A DNA stretch of 64,000 nucleotides. Origin: Falsigemmobacter faecalis (GTDB taxonomy: Bacteria > Pseudomonadota > Alphaproteobacteria > Rhodobacterales > Rhodobacteraceae). The notes below the pieces were generated by a model, which was given only the letters and a program-made list of their open reading frames with translations, ran no database searches and was not told the origin of the DNA. This document shows positions 1 to 9,064 of the stretch, in pieces. Position 1 is the stretch's first letter; every line of letters starts with the position of its first letter. The stretch spans positions 1 to 64,000 of the forward strand of contig NZ_RRAZ01000002.1 in the NCBI RefSeq assembly GCF_003863335.1. The letters run 5' to 3'. Position numbers and translations under genes: made by a program.

Positions 1-66
1 CGTCGGGTGGGCGCGCGGCAGCCCAATAACCCGACCTTTTTCATGATGAGAGGCTGCGAAACAGCA

Positions 67-94
67 AAAGGTCCCGCGCGGGGGCGGGGCCTTT
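67..94 (-). terminator. Rho-independent terminator of the RND operon
   Basis: The arms at 67-77 and 84-94 form an 11-bp stem with one G-T pair and a 6-nt loop. Read on the minus strand the stem is followed by TTTTGCTGTTT. It lies directly behind the stop codon of the minus-strand RND transporter. The remaining sequence at 1-66 shows no gene that I can support. Confidence 0.7.
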
Positions 95-112
95 GCCGTC
101 TTTGGGGTTTTG

Positions 113-3100
113 TCAGGCGCGGCGGGTCATCCGCATCACCAGCACATAAAGCGCGGGCACCATGAAGATCGCGATGACCGTGGTGAAGATCATGCCGCCC
201 AGAACCCCGATCCCGATGGCATGCTGCGCGGCAGAGCCCGCCCCGGTCGCAATGGCCAGCGGCAGAACCCCAAGCGCAAAGGCAAAGGAGGTCATGAGGA
301 TCGGGCGCAGACGCAGGGTCGCCGCCTTCATCGCCGCGTCGCGCAGCGCCATGCCCCCCGCCCTCAGGCTTTCGGCGAATTCGACGATCAGAATGGCGTT
401 TCGCGAGGCCAGACCAATCGTCGTCAGCAGGCCCACCTTGAAGTAAACGTCATTCGACTGCCCGAACCACCAGGCCGCGACCAGCGCGCCAAGGATCCCC
501 ACCGGAGCCGCGAGCAGCACCGAGAAGGGCACCGACCAGCTTTCATAAAGCGCCGCAAGGCAAAGGAACACCACCAGCGCCGAAAGCGCAAAGAGCATCG
601 GGGCCTGGTTTCCGGCCTCTTTCTCCTGATAGGAAAGCCCGATCCAGCCCACGCCATAGCCGCCCGGCAGCTCTGCCACCAGCCGCTCGATGGTCTCCAT
701 GGCCTCGCCGGTGGAAACACCGGGGGTGGGCGAGGCGTTGATCGAAATCGCCCGCGTGCCGCCAAAGCGGTTCAGACTGGGTGAATTCTCGGTCCAGACC
801 TGGTTGATGAAGCTCGAAAACGGCACCATCTCACCCGAGCGGTTGCGGGCATGCCACATCTCAATATCGCCCGGCTGCATCCGCCATTCGGCGGCGCCCT
901 GGACCACCACCGGGCGCAGTTCCGCGCCAAGCTGGAAGTCATTCACCTCGCGGCCCGAGAAGATCACTGACAGCATATTGTTCACTTCGCTGACGGTCAG
1001 CCCCATGGCGCGGGCCTTGCGCTGGTCGATCTCCAGCTTCAGGGCCGGGCGCTGGCTCGGCTCATGGCCGCGGAAACCCGTGATCTGTCCGGTGGCTTCG
1101 GCCTGACGGGCGATCTCCTGGGCGGCGGCTTCAAGGGCGGACTGACCGTTCCCGGCCTGGTCGATCATATAATAGGAAATCCCCGAACCTGAGCCGAGGC
1201 CCTGGATCGCGGGGGGCTGCATGAAGATGATATTGCCCGCGCGATGCCCGGCGAAGCGCTTTTGCCCCTCGGCCTGGATCATCGCGGCTGAGATGCCCGG
1301 ACGCGCATCAAAGGGCTTCAGCTTGACGTAAAGCAGCGCCCGGTTCTGGCCTGCATTGCCGCCAAAGGCAAAGCCAAGCGCGGTCATCACCGAATCCACC
1401 GCTTCAGAATTGTCCTCCAGCAGCCAGTCCTGGACCTCATTGGAAATGGCCTGGGTCTGCGCGCTGGTTGAGCCTTCGGCGAGGTTCAGAATGATCATCA
1501 ACACGCCCTGATCTTCCTGCGGCACGAAGGACGACGGCAGCTCCTGGAACATCCGGAAGGCCCCGCCGCTGATCCCCAGCAGCACCATCAGCACGAGGAA
1601 GGGCACCCGCATAACACCCCAGGTGACTTTGCCATAGCCGCGGGTCAGGCGGTCAAAGTTGCGGTTGAAGAGCCGTGAGAACATATTGCCGCCGCCCGGC
1701 TTATGCGGGCGCAGCAGCACCGCACACATCGCCGGCGTCAGGATCAGCGCCACCCCCAGCGACAGGATCATCGCGGTGATGATCGTCACCGAGAACTGCC
1801 GGTAAATCACCCCCGTTGAGCCCGACATAAAGGCCATCGGCAAAAACACCGCCGAGAGCACCATCACAATGCCCACCAGCGCCGAGGAGATCTCGGTCAT
1901 GGATTTGCGCGTGGCCTCCACCGGGCCGATATGCTCTTCGGCCATCACGCGCTCGACGTTTTCCACCACCACGATGGCGTCATCGACCAGCAGGCCAATG
2001 GCCAGCACCATGGCGAACATGGTCAGCGTATTGATCGAATAGCCCAGGGTCAGCAGCACCCCGAAGGTGCCCAAAAGCACCACCGGAATCGCGATCACCG
2101 GAATGATCGTCGCGCGCCAGGACTGCAGGAAGATCAGGATGACCATGAACACCAGGATCACCGCCTCGATCAGGGTTTTGTAAACCGTGCCGATCGACTG
2201 CTCAATAAAGGGCGAGGTGTCATAGGGATAGGCCACCTCAACCCCGTCGGGCAGGGCAGGCTCAATCGAAGACAGAAGGTCCCGCACCCGCCGCGCGGTC
2301 TCTACCGCATTGGCCCCGGTGGCCAGCGTCACCGAGAAGCCGGCCGAATTCTGGCCGTTCATAAAGGAGGTGCTGCCGTAGCTTTCCTGGCCGATCTCAA
2401 CCTTCGCCACATCCGAGAGCACCACTTCAGAGCCATCGGCCTCAACACGCAGCAGGATCTGGGCAAACTGATCGACCCCGGTCATCTGCGTCTGCGCCGA
2501 AAGCGGCACCGTCAGCTGCTGCCCCGGCACCACCGGCTGCCCGCCCAGCGAGCCCACCGAGACGGTGGAGTTCTGCTCGGCAATGGCGGAAGTGACCTCC
2601 TGGGCGGTGATCTGAAACTCCGCCATCCGCACCGGATCCAGCCAGACCCGCATCGCATAGCCGGGGGTAAAGACGTCAATGCCGCCCACGCCCTCGACGC
2701 GCTGAACGGAATCCTCGACCAGCTGTGCGGCCAGATCGCCAAGCTCGACCGAGGTGTAGCGCCCGTCGCGGCTGACCAGCGCGCCGACCAGCAGCGAGCT
2801 GTCGCCGGTGCGGCGCACTACAACGCCGCGCTGGCGCACGACCTCGGGCAGCGCCGCCTCAACACGGGCGACCCGGTTCTGCACCTGGATCTGTGCCATA
2901 TCGCGGTCGACGCTGTCGTCAAAGGTCAGCGAGATCGTCGCGCGGCCGGTGGCCGAAGAGGTCGCGTTCATGAACAAAAGGCCATCCAGCCCGGTCATGG
3001 CATCCTCAACCACCGAGGTGACCGAGTTCTCCGTTACCTCTGCTGAGGCACCGGGGTAGGTGGCGACCACATCGACCCTCGTGGGCGCGATATCGGGATA

Positions 3101-3202
3101 TTGCTCAATCGGCAGCCGCGCCATGGAAAAGGCGCCAAAGAGCATGACAACAATGGCCAGCACCCAGGCGAAGACGGGCCGCGTAATAAAATACTGCGCC
3201 AT
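113..3202 (-). CDS. RND multidrug efflux transporter, AcrB/MexB-like (HAE1)
   Basis: Inner-membrane proton-driven pump of about 1029 residues, the normal size of the AcrB family, with the usual plan of 12 membrane helices and two large periplasmic loops. The N-terminus MAQYFITRPVFAW is typical of the family and marks the start; an upstream in-frame ATG at 3247 lies inside the adaptor gene and is less likely. TM4 carries the proton-relay pair in GLLVDDAIVVVENV. In TM10 the segment reads GLASRNAIL, so the position of AcrB Lys940 is Arg. The adaptor gene ends 4 bp upstream, so the two form an operon. No TolC-type outer-membrane gene is adjacent, so the pump probably uses one encoded elsewhere. 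The substrate cannot be read from sequence. Confidence 0.95.
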   Translation of the reverse strand: MAQYFITRPVFAWVLAIVVMLFGAFSMARLPIEQYPDIAPTRVDVVATYPGASAEVTENSVTSVVEDAMTGLDGLLFMNATSSATGRATISLTFDDSVDRDMAQIQVQNRVARVEAALPEVVRQRGVVVRRTGDSSLLVGALVSRDGRYTSVELGDLAAQLVEDSVQRVEGVGGIDVFTPGYAMRVWLDPVRMAEFQITAQEVTSAIAEQNSTVSVGSLGGQPVVPGQQLTVPLSAQTQMTGVDQFAQILLRVEADGSEVVLSDVAKVEIGQESYGSTSFMNGQNSAGFSVTLATGANAVETARRVRDLLSSIEPALPDGVEVAYPYDTSPFIEQSIGTVYKTLIEAVILVFMVILIFLQSWRATIIPVIAIPVVLLGTFGVLLTLGYSINTLTMFAMVLAIGLLVDDAIVVVENVERVMAEEHIGPVEATRKSMTEISSALVGIVMVLSAVFLPMAFMSGSTGVIYRQFSVTIITAMILSLGVALILTPAMCAVLLRPHKPGGGNMFSRLFNRNFDRLTRGYGKVTWGVMRVPFLVLMVLLGISGGAFRMFQELPSSFVPQEDQGVLMIILNLAEGSTSAQTQAISNEVQDWLLEDNSEAVDSVMTALGFAFGGNAGQNRALLYVKLKPFDARPGISAAMIQAEGQKRFAGHRAGNIIFMQPPAIQGLGSGSGISYYMIDQAGNGQSALEAAAQEIARQAEATGQITGFRGHEPSQRPALKLEIDQRKARAMGLTVSEVNNMLSVIFSGREVNDFQLGAELRPVVVQGAAEWRMQPGDIEMWHARNRSGEMVPFSSFINQVWTENSPSLNRFGGTRAISINASPTPGVSTGEAMETIERLVAELPGGYGVGWIGLSYQEKEAGNQAPMLFALSALVVFLCLAALYESWSVPFSVLLAAPVGILGALVAAWWFGQSNDVYFKVGLLTTIGLASRNAILIVEFAESLRAGGMALRDAAMKAATLRLRPILMTSFAFALGVLPLAIATGAGSAAQHAIGIGVLGGMIFTTVIAIFMVPALYVLVMRMTRRA

Positions 3203-3206
3203 GGCC

Positions 3207-4364
3207 TCAGTTCCCGACCGGGGCAGGCGTGCCGTCGCGCACCACACCGGCTTCGTCGATGGTGGCGGGGGTCAGCTCCAGGGCCTGGCCGTCGCGGATC
3301 TGCGCAATGCCGTCGACCAGCAGCCATTCGCCGGCCTCAACCCCGCCGGTGATGACCCAGTGGTTCTTCCAGGTGCCGTTTTCCTCAACCGGGCGGCGGC
3401 TGGCCTTGCCGTCCATGGCAATCCAGGCCGTGAGAGATCCGTCGCGCTGGCGCACGGCGGCGCGCTGCGGCACGAGGATCGCCTCGGTGCGGCCAAGGGT
3501 CAGCTCGCCCTGCACGAACATCCCCGGTGAAACCCGCCCGGAGGGGTTTTCCATCTCAAAGCGCAGACGGCGGGTGCCGGTGGTGGCCGAAACCGTGGCC
3601 CCGGTGCTCAGCAGCTTCGCCTTGCCCTCAATCCGGCTGCCGTCGTTCAGCACAAGCGTCAGGCGCGGGTCTTCCAGCTGCACCCGGCCCTCGGCGGCGG
3701 CGGTCTCAAGGCGCAGGCGCGCGGGATAAGGCTCTGTCAGATCGACGAGAATGGGGTCGGTCTGCACAATTTCCGTCAGCGCGGTCTGCGAGGCGGAGAC
3801 CAGATCCCCCACCGCCACGCTGGAAATCCCGGCAATCCCCGAGGCGGGCGCACGGATCGTCGTCCATTCCAGCTCTGCCTTCGCCAGCGACAGCCGCGCT
3901 TCGCTTTCAGCGAGTGAGGCGCGGGCTTTCAGCAGCGTGGTCTCAACGGTTTCAAAAGTCGCGCGACTGGTCGCCTGCTGGCCCTGCAGCTTTTCGGCGC
4001 GGTCAAAGGCCGACTGTGCGGTCGAGAGATCGGCCCTGGCCCGTTCAACATTGGCCTCTGCCACCCGCAGAGCGATGTCATAGGTCAGCGGATCAATGGC
4101 AAAAAGCGGTGCACCGGCTTCGACATAAGTGCCGGGCGTGTAAAGAATTTCGCGGATCATGCCACTGACCCGGGGACGGATCTGGGCGGTATTGACGGCC
4201 ACCGCACGCCCGGTCAGGGCCATGCTGACCGGCACCTCAGCGCGCTCCAGCGTCATATATCCGGCTTTGGCGGGCGGACGCTCAGGGGTCTGCGCAACAG
4301 CGGCTCCCGCCAGCAGCGGAAGGGCGAGCAGCAGGCTCAGCAGGGGGCGGCCAGGCTTGGTCAT
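3207..4364 (-). CDS. RND efflux periplasmic adaptor (membrane fusion protein)
   Basis: 385-residue HlyD/AcrA-type adaptor. It starts with a Sec signal peptide of about 24 residues ending AAVAQ. It continues with the biotinyl-lipoyl-like half motifs (YTPGTYVEAGAPLF near residues 75-90 and APASGIAGISSVAVGDLV near 170-190) around an alpha-helical hairpin rich in Ala, Glu and Arg, then a beta-barrel and membrane-proximal domain. It links the RND pump encoded 4 bp downstream to an outer-membrane channel. It is the first gene of the two-gene operon. No regulator gene is adjacent. Confidence 0.92.
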   Translation of the reverse strand: MTKPGRPLLSLLLALPLLAGAAVAQTPERPPAKAGYMTLERAEVPVSMALTGRAVAVNTAQIRPRVSGMIREILYTPGTYVEAGAPLFAIDPLTYDIALRVAEANVERARADLSTAQSAFDRAEKLQGQQATSRATFETVETTLLKARASLAESEARLSLAKAELEWTTIRAPASGIAGISSVAVGDLVSASQTALTEIVQTDPILVDLTEPYPARLRLETAAAEGRVQLEDPRLTLVLNDGSRIEGKAKLLSTGATVSATTGTRRLRFEMENPSGRVSPGMFVQGELTLGRTEAILVPQRAAVRQRDGSLTAWIAMDGKASRRPVEENGTWKNHWVITGGVEAGEWLLVDGIAQIRDGQALELTPATIDEAGVVRDGTPAPVGN

Positions 4365-4467
4365 GGAGTTCCAGTCGTCGTTTCGGCGTTCCGGGTCTGA
4401 CAGGCCGGGCCTGCCGGGGCTTACTCATACCTCTTACGCACGGGGGTGCAACTTCCGTCGCAGATTT

Positions 4468-5202
4468 TTACGGCTCTGAGGAAAACAGCAAGCGATCCCC
4501 TGGCGCAAGCAGCATGAGCGCTGATCCGGTGCAGATCATCCGGTCATTTTGCCCGATACAAAGGCATTCAAGGTCCGCAAGCCGCTTTTCCGGCCGGATC
4601 CGGCTTAAGCGGACGCTTGCATAAAGCGGCTCATTCACGCGGGCTTTCGCGTGAAAGTGAAGTCGCTGGCGCAACCATCCGGTGCCAGGACCGGGCAGGC
4701 GGCTGCCCAGCAGACAGGAGAAAAGCGCCCCGATCAGCGGCTCGGGAACCCCCTCCAGGGCGGGTGCTGCGCCACTCAGCGCGGCGAAGGCGGCGATGTC
4801 CGCGGGGCTCAGGCTGCGGCGGATCTCTGCGCTTTGCGGCAAGGCGGGCGGCGGGACCTGGGGGACGGGCTCCTCCCAGCGGATCTCACAAACGGCGGTG
4901 CCATCGCTGCGGGTGGCGCGGGCGCTGTCGCGGCTGAGGCTGAGGTCCAGGGGCTCTTTGGCATAGGCCGGGGCGGGGAATTGAAGCGTCAGAGCCGGGG
5001 GCAGCGTCACCCCGGCGCTTTTGGTCAGGGCGTGGAGCCTGGCCCAGATCAGCATCCCATGCGAGACCCGCGCCCCAAAGGGATGGCGCGCGGCGTAATC
5101 CGCATCGATATGGATCGGATTGTCATCGCCCGAAAGGGCGGCGAAGGCGTCAAACTCGCTTTGCTGTGGCGTCCAGTGGTGCCCGGCCAGGATCCCGCTC
5201 AC
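4468..5202 (-). CDS. MaoC-like double hot-dog dehydratase
   Basis: 244 residues. The first half has the (R)-hydratase signature ALSGDDNPIHID at about residues 21-33, with the Asp/His pair expected to hydrate or dehydrate an acyl-CoA. The second half (about 130-244) restarts with a similar helix (SPADIAAFAALSGAA) but lacks the Asp-Asn-His residues, so it reads as a tandem hot-dog protein with one active half, as in eukaryotic-type hydratase 2 folds. It overlaps the upstream acyl-CoA synthetase gene by 4 bp and is the last gene of the transporter operon. The likely substrate is the enoyl-CoA or hydroxyacyl-CoA made from the acid activated by that synthetase. The exact substrate is unknown. Confidence 0.8.
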   Translation of the reverse strand: MSGILAGHHWTPQQSEFDAFAALSGDDNPIHIDADYAARHPFGARVSHGMLIWARLHALTKSAGVTLPPALTLQFPAPAYAKEPLDLSLSRDSARATRSDGTAVCEIRWEEPVPQVPPPALPQSAEIRRSLSPADIAAFAALSGAAPALEGVPEPLIGALFSCLLGSRLPGPGTGWLRQRLHFHAKARVNEPLYASVRLSRIRPEKRLADLECLCIGQNDRMICTGSALMLLAPGDRLLFSSEP

Positions 5203-6644
5203 AGGGGGCCAAGCGCCGATTTGCGGATCTTGCCCGAGGGGCTGCGCGGCAGATCGGCGGCAAAGCGAAAGTCGCGGGGCACTTTAAAGGCGGCCAGCCG
5301 CTCGCGGCAAAAGCGGGTCAGCGCCTCGGGCTCGGGGGCGGGGCCGGAGGGGATGAGAAAGGCCAGCCCCGCTTCGCCCCAGCGGGCATCGGGCACAGCG
5401 ATCACCGCCGCCTCGCGCACGCCGGGATGGGCCTGGAGAACCGCCTCAACCTCGGCGGGCCAGACATTTTCGCCGCCCGAGATATACATTTCCTTCACCC
5501 GCCCGATGATACGGTAACCCCCCTCGGGGCTGAGCTGCGCCAGATCCCCGGTGCGCAGCCAGCCATCTGCGGTGAAAGCCGCTGCCGTGGCCTCAGGGTT
5601 GCGGAAATAGCCGGGGGTGATTGTCTCCCCCGCCATCTGCAATTCACCCAAAGTCCCGCCCTCGATCCGCGCGCGGGTGTGCATCTGTGGCCGCCCGACC
5701 GAGACCGGATCGCGCAGCGCCGTGGCGCGGTCGGCCAGAAAGCCGGTCGGCCCGCTTTCGGTCATGCCATAGCCGTTTTGCACCACCACCCCCGCCGCCT
5801 GAAGGCTGCGCGCCAGCCCCTCCGGGAAGGGCGCACCGCCCGAGGCACAGCCGCGCAGGTCCGCCAGCGCGCGCAGGGTCTGGCCGCCCTGATCGTGCAG
5901 ATCCTGCCAGATGGTGGGCACGGCGAAGAGCTGGCTCAGCGCGCCGCTGTGCAGCAGTTCCGCCAGCTTTTCGGGGTCATATTTCGGCAAAATATGGCTC
6001 TGCCCGCCCCAGAGAAACAGCGGCAGCGTGAAGAGGTTGATCCCCCCGGTGTGGCACAGCGGCAGATAGCAGACCGAGCGGTCCTCCCGGTTCAGCCCGA
6101 CCCCTTGGGCGATATTCACCGCCACCGCCTGCGCCATCCGCGCGGTCTGGATCACCGCTCGTGGCGCCCCGGTGCTGCCGGAGGTGAAGAGCAGCGAAAG
6201 CGGCTCGCCCGGATCCGCCGGGGCTGCGCGGAAATCCGCGGCGGGGGACAGATCGCCAAAGCCGCCCCCGGCGGCCATCAGGCGGATCTGCGGCCCGAGG
6301 GCGCGGGCGGTCTCCAGATGGGCTTCGTCGCAGATCAGGACCGGGGGCGTGGTCAGATCCAGCTGGCCGCGCAACTCCTGCACCGGGGCGCGCCAGTTCA
6401 GCGGCACGAAGATCTGGCCCGCTTTTTGCGCGGCAAAAAGGGTGATGAAACTTTCGGCCCGGTTGAAAGCCAGATGCGCAATCCTTGCGCCCCGGCCAAA
6501 GCGGCTCAGATCGGCGGCGAGGGTCTCGGCTGCGGCATTGACGGCCGCAAAGCTCCAGATCCGCCCGGTGCTGTGGTCGTGAAAGGCCGGATCATCGCCG
6601 GACAAACCGGCGCGGAGGGCAGCAAAATCGGCGGGATCTCTCAT
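5199..6644 (-). CDS. Acyl-CoA synthetase / AMP-dependent ligase
   Basis: 481 residues, ANL superfamily, slightly short for the family. The A3 P-loop reads LLFTSGSTGAPRAV (about residues 150-163); the usual Lys after Pro is Arg here. Also visible are NGYGMTESGP (A5), DGWLRTGDLA (A7), GRVKEMYISGGENVWPAEVE (A8) and the catalytic Lys in SPSGKIRKS near the C-terminus. It should adenylate a carboxylic acid and form its CoA thioester. It overlaps the MaoC gene and follows a TetR gene and a Liv-type ABC importer, so the acid is probably what the transporter brings in. Candidates are branched-chain, aromatic or medium-chain acids. Confidence 0.88.
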   Translation of the reverse strand: MRDPADFAALRAGLSGDDPAFHDHSTGRIWSFAAVNAAAETLAADLSRFGRGARIAHLAFNRAESFITLFAAQKAGQIFVPLNWRAPVQELRGQLDLTTPPVLICDEAHLETARALGPQIRLMAAGGGFGDLSPAADFRAAPADPGEPLSLLFTSGSTGAPRAVIQTARMAQAVAVNIAQGVGLNREDRSVCYLPLCHTGGINLFTLPLFLWGGQSHILPKYDPEKLAELLHSGALSQLFAVPTIWQDLHDQGGQTLRALADLRGCASGGAPFPEGLARSLQAAGVVVQNGYGMTESGPTGFLADRATALRDPVSVGRPQMHTRARIEGGTLGELQMAGETITPGYFRNPEATAAAFTADGWLRTGDLAQLSPEGGYRIIGRVKEMYISGGENVWPAEVEAVLQAHPGVREAAVIAVPDARWGEAGLAFLIPSGPAPEPEALTRFCRERLAAFKVPRDFRFAADLPRSPSGKIRKSALGPL

Positions 6645-6679
6645 CTCGTCGGTCCGTGGCGATGCAGGGCGCAGGCTCG

Positions 6680-7267
6680 TCAGGGACGCAGGCCCCGTTC
6701 CAGCATATCAAACACTTCGGCGACGACGCGGTCGCGGTCCGCCTCAGGGTTGCGCTGACCGTAGCGCTCGCCAAGCGTTACGGCCAGCCCCATCAGCGCC
6801 CAGGCGCGGATTTCTGCATCGCCCGCCCGGATCGTGCCCTCGCGCACCGCCGCCTCAAGGTTGCGGGTATAGGCGCGGGCAAAGCCGGTGAAATAGGCGT
6901 CATAGGCCTCGGGTGCGACGAAGCGGGCTTCCTCGACGATATTGTAAAGCAAAGGCCGGGTGGCGGCGATCTCAAGGAAGGCGCGCAGGCCCAGCCGCTC
7001 GGCCTCCAGCCGGTCCTTTGCGCCCGCCGTCGCCTCTGAGAGGGAGCGGCGGGTGAAGCGGCCCATCTCCTCGACCAGGGTGCGGAAGACCGCCTCTTTG
7101 CTGTCGAAATAGATGTAGAAGGTGCCCTGGGCGATGCCAGCGGCGCGGGTGATATCAACGATCGCGGCGCCGCTGTAGCCGCGCCCGCCGATCACCTCTT
7201 CGGCGGCGCGCAAAATGGCGTCACGGGTCCGGCGGCCACGGGGGGTGAGGGGGGCAGATTCAGTCAT
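6680..7267 (-). CDS. TetR family transcriptional regulator
   Basis: 195 residues. An N-terminal helix-turn-helix at about residues 10-55 (TRDAILRAAEEVIGGRGY followed by IAQGTFYIYFDSKEAVF) is classical TetR, with a ligand-binding C-terminal half. The start chosen overlaps the upstream hydrolase stop by ATGA; a longer frame upstream would run into that gene. It lies inside the transporter/acyl-CoA operon, so it probably represses its own operon and responds to the imported acid or its CoA ester. A matching operator candidate is the inverted repeat at 12845-12864. Confidence 0.9.
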   Translation of the reverse strand: MTESAPLTPRGRRTRDAILRAAEEVIGGRGYSGAAIVDITRAAGIAQGTFYIYFDSKEAVFRTLVEEMGRFTRRSLSEATAGAKDRLEAERLGLRAFLEIAATRPLLYNIVEEARFVAPEAYDAYFTGFARAYTRNLEAAVREGTIRAGDAEIRAWALMGLAVTLGERYGQRNPEADRDRVVAEVFDMLERGLRP

Positions 7268-8010
7268 CGCAGCGGCAGGGCCTCCAGAGCGGTCAGAATG
7301 GCGGCGGCGGTGTCGGAGGGGGCCTCCAGATGCGGGGCATGGCCGACGCCGGGCAGGATAACCCCTTGCCCCGCGGGGGATTTCTGCGCAAGCCACATCG
7401 CGCATGCGGCCGGGCAGACCTGGCTTTGCGCGCCGTGAATGAAGATCTGCGGCACGGTTATGCGGGACATATCCTCACGCAGGTCCTGGGCCAGGATCTC
7501 AAGCCAGAGCGCGGCCATGACCGGCCCGCTTTGCGCGGCGATCAGGGGCAGCACCTCTGCGGCCCGCGCGGCAGCCCCCGGCGCAAAGATGCCCTGCGCA
7601 ATGGCCGGAGCGGCGCTTTGCCAATGGCTGCGGTAGCGCGCGGCGCGCGACAAAAGCGGCCCGGGCTCTGCGCCCATGGCGAAACCCCAGCCGGGTGCGG
7701 GCAGCGGCCGCGGGCTCATGTCCAGGCTGATCATCGCCGTGACCGGGGCCTGCGGATGCCGTGCGAGATAGCGCCAGCCGATCAGCGCCCCCATCGACCA
7801 GCCGACCAGCACCCGCGGGGCGCCATCGCGCAGCAGATCCCCCAGCATCGCCTCTGCACCATCGAGGGTCGGGGGGTAGTCACCCGGACCATGGCCGGGC
7901 AGATCGGGGCACTCTGCCACGCCATGCCCGGCCAGGCGGTCCGCCAGCGGGGCCATGGCCTCCCCCCTGAGCGACCAGCCATGCAGCAGCAAAAAGCGCC
8001 GCTCGCTCAT
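7264..8010 (-). CDS. Alpha/beta hydrolase (esterase-like)
   Basis: 248 residues. The start MSERRFLLLHGWSL places the oxyanion-hole motif LLHGW at the N-terminus. The nucleophile elbow is GWSMG (about residues 70-75), an acid residue is plausible in the FIHGAQSQVCP region, and the His is in GVGHAPHLEAP near the C-terminus. The fold resembles BioH/pimeloyl esterases. It overlaps livM upstream and the TetR gene downstream by 4 bp each, so it is translated with the operon. Its role could be to release the acid from an ester or amide that enters through the ABC importer. The substrate is unknown. Confidence 0.82.
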   Translation of the reverse strand: MSERRFLLLHGWSLRGEAMAPLADRLAGHGVAECPDLPGHGPGDYPPTLDGAEAMLGDLLRDGAPRVLVGWSMGALIGWRYLARHPQAPVTAMISLDMSPRPLPAPGWGFAMGAEPGPLLSRAARYRSHWQSAAPAIAQGIFAPGAAARAAEVLPLIAAQSGPVMAALWLEILAQDLREDMSRITVPQIFIHGAQSQVCPAACAMWLAQKSPAGQGVILPGVGHAPHLEAPSDTAAAILTALEALPLR

Positions 8011-9062
8011 TTCACCGCCTTCAGGCGGCCCACGATTCCGGTGGGGAAGAAATAGACCGACAGGATGAACAAAAGCCCCAGCCACAAGAGCCAGCGATCC
8101 GGGTTCAGCAGATCCGGGATCAGCGGCAGCGCGGCGGTGGCCGCGGCCCCCTGCGCCATCAGCACCTGCAGATAGCTTTGCGCCAGCACAAAGATCGCCG
8201 CCCCCAGCACCGCCCCCCAAAGCGTGCCCATACCGCCGATCACCACCATCAGCAGAATATCAATCATCAGCTCTGCCGAAAGCGTGGTATCGGGGCCAAC
8301 ATAGCGCAGCCAGATCGCAAAAAGCGCCCCCGCCAGCGCCGCAATGGCCGCCGAAAGACAGGTGGCCACGGTGCGGTAGACCACCACGCGGTAGCCAATG
8401 GCCTCAGCGCGGAAGGGGTTCTCGCGGATCGCCTGCAAAACGCGGCCAAAGGGTGATGAGACCACCCGCAGCATCAGCAAAAACAGCGCAAAGGCGGAGA
8501 AGAACACCAGATAATAATTCAGCACCCGCCCGGTGATCTTGGTGCCGAAAATCTCAAGATCCATGCGGAAAGCCGGGGTCAGCTCGCGCGGGATTTTGAT
8601 GTTCATCCCGTCCTCGCCCCCGGTGAGCCAGGAAAGTTGCGACACCAGCACCGCAATGGCTGAAGCCACCGCCATAGTGATCATAGCAAAGAAGATCGCC
8701 CGGACCCGCAGCGAAAACATCGCCACCCCAAAGGCCAGCACCACCGAAAGCGCAACGCCCCCAAGGGTGCCAAGCGCCAGCGCATCCCAGCCGCTGCCCA
8801 TGCGCTGCGTGGCCAGCGCCACGCCATAAGCGCCAAAGCCGAAAAAGACGGTATGGGCAAAGCTGACGATGCCGGTATAGCCCAGCAGCAGATCATAGCT
8901 CGCCACCAGCACGATGAAGATGGCGATCTTTGCGCCGGTCTCCATCGCCCGGGTGCCCGAGAAGAGAAAGGGCGTCAGCGCAAGGCCGAGGAACACGATC
9001 AGCGCCAGCACGATCAGCAGTTTTGACCCCGGTCCGCTGCCGGAAAAGACGGATTTCAGCAT
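8007..9062 (-). CDS. livM: Branched-chain amino-acid-type ABC permease LivM
   Basis: 351 residues, hydrophobic, with about 8-10 membrane helices. It carries family motifs such as GYTGIVSFAHTVFFGFGAY (about 60-80), the EAA-like loop FGRVLQAIRENPFRAEAIG, and a late GGMGTLWGAVLGA segment. Start MLKSVFSGSG follows the LivH stop by 2 bp; upstream codons lie within livH. It pairs with LivH to form the channel. The LivHMFG set plus binding protein usually imports Leu/Ile/Val, but relatives next to acyl-CoA synthetases often carry aromatic acids, amides or urea. Confidence 0.93.
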   Translation of the reverse strand: MLKSVFSGSGPGSKLLIVLALIVFLGLALTPFLFSGTRAMETGAKIAIFIVLVASYDLLLGYTGIVSFAHTVFFGFGAYGVALATQRMGSGWDALALGTLGGVALSVVLAFGVAMFSLRVRAIFFAMITMAVASAIAVLVSQLSWLTGGEDGMNIKIPRELTPAFRMDLEIFGTKITGRVLNYYLVFFSAFALFLLMLRVVSSPFGRVLQAIRENPFRAEAIGYRVVVYRTVATCLSAAIAALAGALFAIWLRYVGPDTTLSAELMIDILLMVVIGGMGTLWGAVLGAAIFVLAQSYLQVLMAQGAAATAALPLIPDLLNPDRWLLWLGLLFILSVYFFPTGIVGRLKAVK

Positions 9063-9064
9063 CT

